Assembly (NCBI GenBank): GCA_016098155.1
Contig: JAAAJB010000275.1
Location: 5,232-34,496 of the forward strand
Length of the DNA stretch: 29,265 nt
Direction: 5' to 3'
Source of the DNA: Actinomortierella ambigua
Lineage: Eukaryota; Mortierellomycota; Mortierellomycetes; Mortierellales; Mortierellaceae
Made by a program: the position numbers and the translations under genes. The notes beneath the pieces were generated by a model that was given only the letters and a program-made list of their open reading frames with translations, was not told the origin of the DNA and ran no database searches. Each line of letters opens with the position of its first letter. Position 1 is the stretch's first letter. Shown piece after piece: positions 10,780-19,100 of the stretch.

Positions 10780-12846
10780 TCAAGTGAGATGGAAATCGCC
10801 AGAAATAATCAAAGACCCATCCATCAACGGCTGCTTCTCGTGCTGTTCCATCAGCGGGTCCATGGCAGCCACTGAGTCTGGAGAGCCCACGTCCGAAGTG
10901 GACGGGACGCTCTGAGAGGACGATTTGTTGGTATTGGTGACGGTGACGGCGGCATCGGCCAAGGCATTACTGAGCTGGCTGCAGTTCGTCGTCGCTGTCT
11001 TCCCCTTATTGCGGAGGTAATTCTTGTAGCCCTTCTCGTGCATATAATCGTTCCAGCACTCACACCGTCGATCGATCCGAAGGAGCGGCACCCGACTCAG
11101 CTGGGCCTCCATTCCCTGGCGGCACTGTTCGCGCAGGGAGATCGTCCTTAGCATCTCTTGCTCGGGCTCGGACAAGGCCAAGAAAGATGGCTCAGACGAC
11201 AGGGCATTCATGGGGTCGGCGGCCAAGGACAACCTTGGCGCCATCTCGGACCAGCAGTCCATCAACGACTCGTACAGTTCATATGACCAGTCCATCCAGG
11301 GGATGCCCAGCATCTCACAGCGGAGATACCGCAAATTGTGGCAGATCCATCGGCCACCGTCCAAGACATGGCGGATATGGAGCGGTGTGTCGGGACAATC
11401 GACCGTCTCCAAGTCTGGGCAGGAGGTCAAGAGCAGGCTAATGGCCTGGGATGGCAAGAAATCATAGTCGTCCTCGCCAAGAAAGACAGGCTCACCCTCC
11501 CAATCGGCCCGGACATGGCGCAGCCTTGGACAGTGCTGGGCCAAGGCGGCAAAACATTCATCCTTCATGTTGTAATAGTCAAAGGCGATTAGATCGGGAA
11601 GTTGGGCAATCATCCGCGCCACTTCGGCGTCTTGCTCCAGCCCGCCGCGGTAGATCAGCATCGTGCCTCCTTCTGCTCTTACTCCACCACCACCACCTGG
11701 GTCGCTCTCCCCATACCGGCGTCGTTGTTGTCTGTCCAGGATCAGGTCGATCAGCGGTGGCTCGTCTTCGCCGCCGTTGTGGACATACAGCCGCTGTAAA
11801 TTGGGAAACGACTCGAGTACCGCGCGCAGGCACCGGTCGTCAAACGTGGATGTGCACAGCCAGAGCTCTCTCATGTGCGTCTGGGGGTGCGCCATCGGCC
11901 GTGTCAGAACCTCCATCGATTGGATCTCAAAGCGCGCGTACCGGACATGGGGCAGACAGGTGAGCATGTCGACGTAGTCGGACTCGCGTAGGGTGACATC
12001 GACGTATTTCCAGTGGCGACGGCCACCATGAGGAGAGCGGTGTGGAAAAGGACGAGGAGGAGAGGAAGAAGATGGATGGGTATCTAGTAGTTGTTCTTGT
12101 TGGTCGTACGACGACGGGTCGATGGTGGCCTGAGTGATGAAGCGTGTGTGCTTGCCCTTGAGGAAGGGTGGGTCGCTACACGAGATGGCCTCTAGAAACG
12201 GCTGGCGGCGTGCGAACTGCTCGATCGCCCTTCGCAACTGACGCTGGCCGTCATTGCTCAGGGTAGCATGAGCTCCCCATATTCCATCGCAGCAAATGCC
12301 TGGTTCGATCCAAATGGCCAGTGCGCGCAGGAGCGAGCACCGGTACTCCACCTCTTGGAAGACCTGAAATGAAGGCACCACTAGGCAGCGGATGTGCCTG
12401 CTGTACTTTTCTAGGCAGGCCCGGATGAAGGCCAGGTCGGCTGGGTCGGACCAAAGGCCTCGAAAGAAGGGAGTCCACAGGGAGTTGGTGTGCGATGGAG
12501 TAGGGCCGAGGATAGGGCAGAATTGGAAACGCTCAGGGCGAGCAGGGTAAAGGTCCGGGTTGGCGAGGGAGAAGATGGGGACGGTGTGTGAGATAGACTG
12601 GTTTTGCGGGTCTGGTGGCCCGTGGATGTGGAGGGGGAAGGTGGTGTACTTGAAGCCAGGCTGGGGAGGGTCGCAGATACCAAAGCGGTGGGAGAAGGGC
12701 TGCTCGCAGCCAAAGGTGTGCCAGAGACGAGGAATGAATGCAGCATGCCATGCCCTGCAGACCCGCACACAGCGTGCGAGACTGGCAGGGTCGAGATGGG
12801 AGGCCAGCAGGACAGCCAGCTCGGGAATGTAAATCAGGTTGTCCAT
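10780..12846 (-). CDS. F-box / leucine-rich-repeat-like protein
   Basis: Single-exon frame of 688 aa from ATG 12846. The open frame runs back to 12933, but the extra 29 residues are hydrophobic and unlike the family. MDNLIYIPELAVLLASHL begins the F-box at once and the ATG has a good context (CC before it). F-box about residues 4-45: IPELAVLLASHLDP, then LARCVRVCRAWHAAF and RLWHTF. Known: F-box proteins bind Skp1 through this motif and present substrates to an SCF ubiquitin ligase. The rest is rich in irregular LRR-like segments (for example MRELWLCTSTFDDRCLRAVL, FPNLQRLYVHNGG, CPRLRHVRADW, CPDLETVDCPD), expected to be the substrate-binding part. A Gly-rich loop (DPGGGGGVRAEGG) and Ser/Pro-rich inserts interrupt it. 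The C-terminal 80 residues are polar and low-complexity. Substrate unknown. A copy of the 35-bp repeat lies 540-574 bp upstream in the same gene orientation as at the FAD gene. Confidence 0.9.
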   Translation of the reverse strand: MDNLIYIPELAVLLASHLDPASLARCVRVCRAWHAAFIPRLWHTFGCEQPFSHRFGICDPPQPGFKYTTFPLHIHGPPDPQNQSISHTVPIFSLANPDLYPARPERFQFCPILGPTPSHTNSLWTPFFRGLWSDPADLAFIRACLEKYSRHIRCLVVPSFQVFQEVEYRCSLLRALAIWIEPGICCDGIWGAHATLSNDGQRQLRRAIEQFARRQPFLEAISCSDPPFLKGKHTRFITQATIDPSSYDQQEQLLDTHPSSSSPPRPFPHRSPHGGRRHWKYVDVTLRESDYVDMLTCLPHVRYARFEIQSMEVLTRPMAHPQTHMRELWLCTSTFDDRCLRAVLESFPNLQRLYVHNGGEDEPPLIDLILDRQQRRRYGESDPGGGGGVRAEGGTMLIYRGGLEQDAEVARMIAQLPDLIAFDYYNMKDECFAALAQHCPRLRHVRADWEGEPVFLGEDDYDFLPSQAISLLLTSCPDLETVDCPDTPLHIRHVLDGGRWICHNLRYLRCEMLGIPWMDWSYELYESLMDCWSEMAPRLSLAADPMNALSSEPSFLALSEPEQEMLRTISLREQCRQGMEAQLSRVPLLRIDRRCECWNDYMHEKGYKNYLRNKGKTATTNCSQLSNALADAAVTVTNTNKSSSQSVPSTSDVGSPDSVAAMDPLMEQHEKQPLMDGSLIISGDFHLT

Positions 12847-13385
12847 GGAGGCAAGAGACAATGTCAGGGTGAAACAAATGAATGAGTGGATGAATGGATT
12901 GGCAAAAAGACACAAATATGTCAAGAGAGGCAAGTTTTGTTTTGTCTATCTCGTGTGAGCGAGAGTGACTCGAAAAAACCTCACTCACTCACACTTTATC
13001 CACCCGCTCACCCTCATTCTCACCCACCAACAAACTCTTTTCTAAGCTCTAACCCACTCTCTCTTCACTCTTACCGAGAATGCTGGGAATATGGCTTTGG
13101 TGCCACACACACACACAGAACCTTGAATTGTTTTGCTCATGGAAGCCTCCCACTCCCCTGTCCTCGTCAAACTCCAACTCGCCCTTCCCACCACTCACGG
13201 TGCCCGATACAACATTCTGAATGAAGAGTAGGTACTAAAGACGTCCTATCCATAAGAAGCAAGCAACTCATATCTGTGGGCCACCTTGCTCCTCCACACC
13301 GTCAGCATTCCAGTGGGGCTGGGAGATAACTGAGTAGTACATGAGTTATTTCGATAGTTGGCCTACTCTCCCAGGATAACATAGA
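12847..13385. other. upstream region of the F-box gene
   Basis: Gene-poor. It contains a 30-codon open frame at 13139-13231 (+), starting MEASHSPVLVKLQLALP and ending in GAAGAGTAGGT, which could be an orphan first exon with a GTAGGT donor; no second exon is recognised. An imperfect inverted pair (CTGGGAGATA at about 13318 against TACTCTCCCAG near 13365) could form a hairpin. No supported gene. Confidence 0.4.
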
Positions 13386-13420
13386 AACGGGAGAACGATC
13401 CCCGATCAGGTGAGTTCATC
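13386..13420 (-). repeat. 35-bp dispersed repeat, copy 2 (upstream of the F-box gene)
   Basis: Inverted copy of 7258-7292 with 34 of 35 matching bases. On the minus strand, the coding strand of the F-box gene, it reads in the same direction as copy 1 does for the FAD gene. The similarity stops abruptly on both sides, and no target-site duplication is seen. Confidence 0.85.
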
Positions 13421-13442
13421 TACACATTGGACATGGCACACT

Positions 13443-13446
<4 letters not shown>

Positions 13447-13500
<54 letters not shown>
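13447..13500. repeat. (CT)27 microsatellite
   Basis: Uninterrupted CT dinucleotide run of 54 bp in non-coding DNA, flanked by imperfect CT-rich sequence. The arginine/glutamate and leucine/serine frames crossing it are artefacts of the repeat. Confidence 0.95.
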
Positions 13501-13505
<5 letters not shown>

Positions 13506-13659
13506 CTTCGTGGAAACAGACCTTCGTTCTTCTTTTGGCAAAGAAAAATAAAATGCACGCACAGCTCGTGCCAAGGAGAGTTTGAAGGTGGTTGAGGATG
13601 GTTTGGCCACAAACCTAAAAGGGAGGCTATCCAATGTCATGCCTCCATACCCCGTTTAG

Positions 13660-14256
13660 CCCAGGTAGGGCCTGTGATAGAGAACATGTACAGGTCTTCT
13701 TGGGGGGTAGTTGATAGCCACCCATGCCTCAGTCATGCAAAGGGGTGGTTGTCGGTGGCGTCGGAGGGTTGTCGGTGTCGTACAGGAGCCGCCAGTCCAT
13801 AGGGGAGTCCTGAACAGCCCGGGTACCAAGGTTTGCGAGGTTGAGTTTACCGTCTGTGGCACCTGGGAGGTGGGTGGCGGCATCAAGAAGGGCTCTAATA
13901 CCAAGGAGGCATCCGGTGGTGCTAGAGGTTGGGCGCCGCTAGGACAACCAGGGGGAAGTCACCTCTGTTGTCACCCGGATAGGATGACTTGGTGCGGTGT
14001 GGCGGGCCTGGAAAACAAAAAGGTCTGGGCTTCAGGGTCAGTGAATCCTAGGCCACCTCCCCTCCGTACAAGTCGGAGTGTGACCTACCCGATGACCGGC
14101 TTGAAAGGGTATAGGAACCGCGTTTGCAGGATCCGGAGGCACTGGAGTAAAAATTTGGTCGGTTGGACGACCTCGAGTACGTGTCTCAGTTTGACAAGAA
14201 GGATGGCGTTGGTGACCAAAACTCTCCCCTTGATCGGCCGGACTAGAAAAGAAAAG
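13660..14256 (-). mobile_element. degenerate C-terminal fragment of a non-LTR (LINE-type) retrotransposon ORF2
   Basis: Reading the minus strand from about 14252, the frame gives KGRVLVTNAILLVKLRHVL, then FLLQCLRILQTRFLYPFKP, then after a stop RRGGGLGFTDPEAQ. This order (G-R-x-L-V-x-N-x-x-L-L-x-K-L-x-H-V, then F-L, then GGLG-[F/L]-x-D) is the post-reverse-transcriptase region of fungal LINE ORF2 proteins. The copy is dead: TAG at 14087-14085 replaces the tryptophan expected after the glycine, TGA follows at 13973, and the frame further on is lost. No reverse transcriptase core or endonuclease is left, so this is a truncated relic. The downstream limit at about 13660 is uncertain. Confidence 0.6.
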
Positions 14257-14344
14257 TGTCAAGCCTGACGTGACCAACTGACCAAATCCATGCAGTGGCA
14301 AAGGGTCATAGCGTGACATATTAAAACCTCGCTTTTTTTCATAA

Positions 14345-14387
14345 TCTTTCTTCTTCTTTCTTCTTCTTTCTTCTTCTTTCTTCTTTG
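14345..14387. repeat. TTCTTCTTTC tandem repeat in the upstream region of the Cys-rich gene
   Basis: About four imperfect 10-bp pyrimidine units, ending 38 bp before the ATG at 14425. Pyrimidine tracts at this distance are common in fungal core promoters and 5' UTRs, so a promoter role is plausible but inferred. Confidence 0.7.
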
Positions 14388-14424
14388 CACCCCCAATCCA
14401 ACTTTTTACCCTCTCTCTCCAAAG

Positions 14425-14763
14425 ATGTGTTGTGGACACCGCCATTGCCAAAAATACCATGCCACTTGTGTCCGGTGTGTGCGATGCCGTCGTACGATAT
14501 CGATTTGCAGCGGCAAAGCCAGTGGCGGGATCGACATCTGCGGGCAGGATACTTGCAGCGAGAACGGTGGCGACTGGGAATATCTCTCCCGATTCGGAGG
14601 CTGCTGTGATTGCCTCCGTTACACAACCTACTTTCGGCATGATACGTCGCCCACGAAAAAAGAGTGGGTCTGCCGACGATGTTACGTCAAGTTGCACAAC
14701 CTGAAAGTAGACGATAAATGGGATCCCGAGCGGAATTGTCCAACGATTCACCTTTGGTCGTAG
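14425..14763 (+). CDS. small cysteine-rich protein, possible zinc-binding, unrecognised family
   Basis: Intronless frame of 112 aa, ATG 14425 in context CCAAAG-ATG, stop TAG 14761-14763. A pyrimidine tract lies just upstream, and AATAAA sits 118 nt after the stop. Fifteen cysteines (2, 3, 8, 15, 18, 21, 28, 39, 44, 60, 61, 63, 83, 86, 104) make up 13% of the protein, with CxxC pairs at 15/18, 18/21 and 83/86 and histidines at 5, 7, 12, 72 and 91. The opening CCGHRHCQKYHATCVRCVRC and the later WVCRRCYVKLH suggest two metal-binding knuckles. There is no signal peptide, which argues against a secreted disulfide-rich effector. I do not recognise the family; a zinc-ribbon or treble-clef protein is the best guess. 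The opposite strand is open over 237 codons, but it is Arg/Lys-rich across the repeat and is judged a shadow. Confidence 0.6.
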   Translation: MCCGHRHCQKYHATCVRCVRCRRTISICSGKASGGIDICGQDTCSENGGDWEYLSRFGGCCDCLRYTTYFRHDTSPTKKEWVCRRCYVKLHNLKVDDKWDPERNCPTIHLWS

Positions 14764-14880
14764 TTTTTCGGACGATTGAACTCCTTACAATACGATGGCT
14801 GCCTGATAGCTTAAGAGAAAAAATGCCTTCACCCTTCGAGGCATGGACACAAATGTGTTCTCTTCTCTTCTTGGAAATGA

Positions 14881-14886
14881 AATAAA
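14881..14886 (+). terminator. AATAAA polyadenylation signal for the Cys-rich gene
   Basis: Perfect hexamer 118 nt downstream of the stop at 14763, on the same strand and followed by GT-rich DNA. Assignment is by position. Confidence 0.5.
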
Positions 14887-15664
14887 TGTGTGTTGTGGGC
14901 CTCATCTATTCCTCTTCCTTTCTACTCGTCAGGGACATTCACCCACAACAGTAGTTAAATATACATACACCTACTTTATGTCATCCGCACCATGAAATGG
15001 GTGTATGTGAAAAGTTTTCTGTTATGGTAAATATTTCTGTACAATCAAAAAGAAGACGTCAGTTTCTGGATTTTCGACTTTTTTCCTATAACTAGCCAGA
15101 GTCTCCCTGGCTCGGGAGCGCCAAGATGGAAGACCGCCTGGGGCCTGTTCTAAGCAACATTTTGTAAACGTGCGTGTTCATGAGCAAGGCTCTGTCTCAA
15201 TTTGGTGTATGTACTCTGTATTTTGATGAGGCTGTACGAGTAGTACTATTAGAAGCCTGCTCCAAAGGATCGCCCGACCACCTGATGCTAATGGTTGGCC
15301 CCTTACCTGGCGCGTAGTAAGTGCTTGATCCAGGCTTGGAGATCAATTGAACCATCGTCACGAGAGTCTCGTTTGCTTGTACCAATGTCAAATGTCGCTC
15401 TTGTGAATGCTTCATCCCGGTGGACCATAGAAAGGACAAAAGTCCTTGGGCACTGGGGAATGTTGGGGTGCGATCTTTGAAATGACCCACAAGGTTCTGG
15501 TCAGACGGAATCAGCGACCTGTCCACAAAAACCATTCTGACGCGAGAGAGAAAAATGATAAGGTAGGAAAATCTGAACTCAGGAAAACTCAGGAATATGA
15601 TCTACCTTAAAAAAAATATGTGGGCATGGGATAATGTTCTCGAGTCTTCGTATCCCTCCGATGG

Positions 15665-15690
15665 ATTCTGGAACGATATCGTTCCAGAAT
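15665..15690. promoter_or_regulatory. perfect 26-bp palindrome resembling paired heat-shock-element half-sites
   Basis: The left arm ATTCTGGAACGAT is followed immediately by its exact reverse complement. Written in 5-bp units it is nTTCn-nGAAn, a 6-bp centre GATATC, then nTTCn-nGAAn, i.e. four HSF-type units in two pairs. It lies about 130 bp beyond the stop of the giant gene, with no clear downstream target, so regulatory use is speculative. A cruciform or another dimeric factor's site is equally possible. Confidence 0.45.
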
Positions 15691-15774
15691 TTTGGGATAT
15701 CTGGTTAGGGAGTGATAACTCAGAATTCGTGACTGTCGAAGGGGTACTCGGCTCCGCTACATTGACAAAAGAGT

Positions 15775-15780
15775 TTTATT
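15775..15780 (-). terminator. AATAAA polyadenylation signal of the giant repeat gene
   Basis: On the minus strand AATAAA lies 37 nt after the stop codon at 15817-15819. Strand and spacing fit a normal fungal 3' end. Confidence 0.65.
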
Positions 15781-15816
15781 TCAAATAAACGCAAAAAAAA
15801 TCATATCAAACAAAAT

Positions 15817-16090
15817 TTACATCCCAGGACCACCCCCACGATTGACAGACATGTTAGGCGTACTGCGGTTCTCGACCTTGTTCGCAACACGCCCGCCAGC
15901 ACTGGTGAGATAGTAATCATAGTCCTCTTCCGTATCAAAGTACCGCGTCGTCACCACCTTTCGGATCCACATCAACCGCTCGCCAATGGCAATGTTGGGG
16001 ATCGGTCCACGATAGCCAGGCGGGGTCTGGAATTGCGCCCGCTGCAGCGGCACGGACTGCACCCGAAGCTGCTGTTGTTGCTGATACTGT

Positions 16091-16122
<32 letters not shown>

Positions 16123-19100
16123 CTGTTGACGAACCGCCTCCAACTGAGCCGCCTCGTGGGCCTCATCTTCATGTCTAGCGACTTCATAGGCACCCCCCAT
16201 GGCGCTGACCTGCGCCATCCGGATGGCTGCGTCGTCGGCCTCCCTTCTGGCCCTCTCTGCTTCCATCTCCATCCGGGTCCTTTCATCGGCTTCCTTCAAT
16301 GCCCCTTCAGCCGTCTGCTCCAAGGCCCTGCCCTCCGCCGTCTGTCTGGCCAGGTCAGCCACCCGCCTATTGGCTCGTCCCTCAGCTTCCATCTGGGCCC
16401 GTTCTCTTTCCAGGTCGTGCGCGGCCATACCTTGGCCATATGCATTCGCTGATGGTACATGTGCTGCCGACGAAACGACCATCGGCTGCTGCTGCTGCTG
16501 GTCAAAGGATGCAGCGCGGACAGAATCGGTTTCTGGTAAGGCCAACGAATAGGCCATGGCCTCAGGCGTGATTTCATCATCCTCAACCTCTTCGACCCAG
16601 TGTTGACCACGGGCCTTCTTTCCCCTGCGCAAGGCTCCCAACACACCCGCACCGCCAAGAACAGCGGCACCAGTACCTTTCTGCCGCGCCTGCTTCTCGG
16701 CCTTCTTTTGCGCCTTGAGACGCTCCTTCTCGGCCGTGATCGCCGCTGCTGCTGCAAAGATCTCGCGGTCATGCTCATTGCGTGGCTCTACGATTCCTTT
16801 TTGGGATGGTCCTTGAGCTGCTGCTGCTGCTGCTGCCTCCCGCTCGGATAGGCCATGATGGGCCCGGACCAGTGTCGTCGCCGCGGCGAGTTGCTTGGCG
16901 TAGCGCCGATCGTGGCGCAGCTGCTTCCTCTGGGCCTTGACGCCCTCGTAGTCGATGGTCGGTCTGGGCGCATTGGCGACACGAGCGGCCAACAGGCGGT
17001 CATCCTCCGCGGAGACGCTCTGGTGATTGGCCGGGATCATCGCCACCGCTGGTTGGACACGCGTATAGTCGACATGCTTGTGAGGAGACTCAGTCGAGGC
17101 CAGGACGGGGCGGGGCATGGCAGCAAGGTCGACGGTCCGGGCGTTGTAGTGGTCCTTCAGCGTCTTTTGCAGCTGTGGACGCGGCATGGCGGTCAGATCG
17201 ACCGTTTGCGAATCGTAATGGTCTTTGAGGTTCTGCTGCAGCTGTGGACGTGCGACGGCCGTGTAGTCAAAGTTCTGGGCGTTGAGATGCTCCTGCAGGT
17301 CCTGTTGCAACTCGGGTCGTGCCGCTTTCGTATAGTCGACGTGCTTGTGCGGGCTCTTCATCACCAGCGTCGGTCTCTCGACCGACGATAGGTCGATAGG
17401 CTGCACCTCCATCGCCTGCCGAGCCTCGGCAGATATCGCTGGATGACGCGCCCCGGTCACAGCCTCGACGGGCGGGCCCTTGGCGATCGTTGGTGGCAAC
17501 GGCACCTTCTTGGCTGCATGTGCAATCGGATCCGTCACCTTCTTGGCTGCCAAGGTTGCCGCGGCCGCACCGGCGGCAGCGCCGGCCGCGATCTTGGCCT
17601 TCTTGGATTGTCGACTTTTGAGGGCTGTAGTATCTGCCGTCGTAGTACCGGCGCCCGCGGTGGAGGTGACGGCGGCGGCTTCTTCGGTCTCCAAACGCTC
17701 CTCCACATCGTGATGAGCATCGACTACATCACGATGAACACCGGCATCTGTATCCACATCATGAGCCTCTGAGGCCAATACCTCACCATCGCCCAAGGAG
17801 GACGGGTGCATGGCCACGGTCGTAGACGACGACTGGGCTGCCGCTGTCGCCGGCATGAGATCGTCCATCCGGTTCGGAAGCGGGGTCTCTGCGCGCTTGG
17901 ACAAAACCTCGTTCAGGCTCTCGATGGTCGGACTGACCCCAACAGCGCCAAGGTCGCCAGCAGAAGGCGTGGTGCCGGTGACACCCACACTGCTACCAAC
18001 GGCACTAATTTTGCCTGCTTCAGGGAGGGTCGTGTTTACCGTGATTGGAGCATAGCCTGGTTGTTCTGTGGTAGAGGATGATGTACCCAGACTTGGACCA
18101 ACGGATGAAGAAACAGATGAAGATGTGCCTTCGTTAGGCAACGACGCGGCCGCGAGGCCTGCTGCTGTGCTAGGGGCAAGGATCGCGGCCGAAGATGTCG
18201 AGGCGTCTGTTGCAAGCGCAGCGGTGCCAGAAGTGGGATGAGTGTATGTGGTGGTGGTCACCTCATCCGATGGCGTGTGATCTGTAGAATTGTCGGTTGG
18301 TTCCACCATTTCGAGAAGCGTAAGTATTACGTAAGTGAGGAGGAGTATTAGGGGATAAACAAAAAACGCCGGTATGATGATTAGGTAGGTGGATGAAAGG
18401 AATGCGAGAGTTCAAGACGGAAAAAAAATAGTGAAGCAAGATACTCTTTTCTCCCACTTTGATAGTCCACTTTTTGTTTGAGAACGAAGAAAAAATTTGC
18501 ATACCTGTTTCCTTTGAGGGAAGCGCCGCTGAAACACCAGGTGAAACCGTGTGTGTTCTGACACCAGTGTCAGATGGATATTGAGCCTGATCCTTTGTCG
18601 TCATGCCTGGAAGACTAGTTGTATGGCTCTCATCCACTAATGTCGTGGAGTCATACCAAGGCAAACACGAAAAAGCGCAGTGACAAAAAAAAAAGGTTGG
18701 TGCTGTGTGCCTGACATACAAACAAGACACACTCTGTAGGCGATCGAATTTCAACAAACTTACCATCAGAATACTTGTAGGCAGCAATGCCAGCAGGGAC
18801 AGAAAGTGCAGCCACTCCAACCGCGATAGGGATAGCGTTTGATTGGGACGATCCATCCTTTGAGAACGTGCCGGTATATCCTTGCTCAGCATGATCGATA
18901 GAGTGGTCATTGGCACTGGCCAAACGTCCTGTAGTCGACATCGGGGCCGCAGAAGGGGCGTCTATACTACGCGTGGGCTCATGGATAAGACCAGTAGTGG
19001 ATGACTTTGCGCCAGGGACTGTATCTGGTTCATCCTCCGGAACCAAGGAAAGATCCAACTGGAGCTTTTCTTCGTCAATAGGAATGTTGTCATCATCATG

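Larger units (their letters stand above)
14764..15816. other. gene-poor region between the Cys-rich gene and the giant repeat gene
   Basis: Two weak open frames exist. One is on the minus strand, 15535-15197 (112 aa, MVFVDRSLIPSDQN...), with an acceptor-like TCTCGCGTCAG just before its ATG and a GTAAGG donor-like site after YYAPG. The other is on the plus strand, 15597-15788 (63 aa, Trp/Phe/acid-rich). Neither has a recognisable motif. They overlap the 3' flank of the giant gene, so I do not call them genes. Confidence 0.45.

Noticed and set aside
12301..12320. GGTTCGATCC-like string as a tRNA T-arm
   Set aside because: It lies in the F-box coding frame and no tRNA cloverleaf can be built around it.
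12847..12933. 29-residue N-terminal extension of the F-box frame
   Set aside because: The F-box begins right after ATG 12846, which has a better start context; the extension is a hydrophobic read-through of the 5' flank.
13447..13504. Arg/Glu and Ser/Leu repeat proteins across the CT microsatellite
   Set aside because: Products of the dinucleotide repeat only.
14038..14751. 237-codon minus-strand frame opposite the Cys-rich gene
   Set aside because: It crosses the TTCTTCTTTC repeat (Lys/Glu run) and the LINE relic in a frame different from the ORF2 frame; better explained as a shadow.
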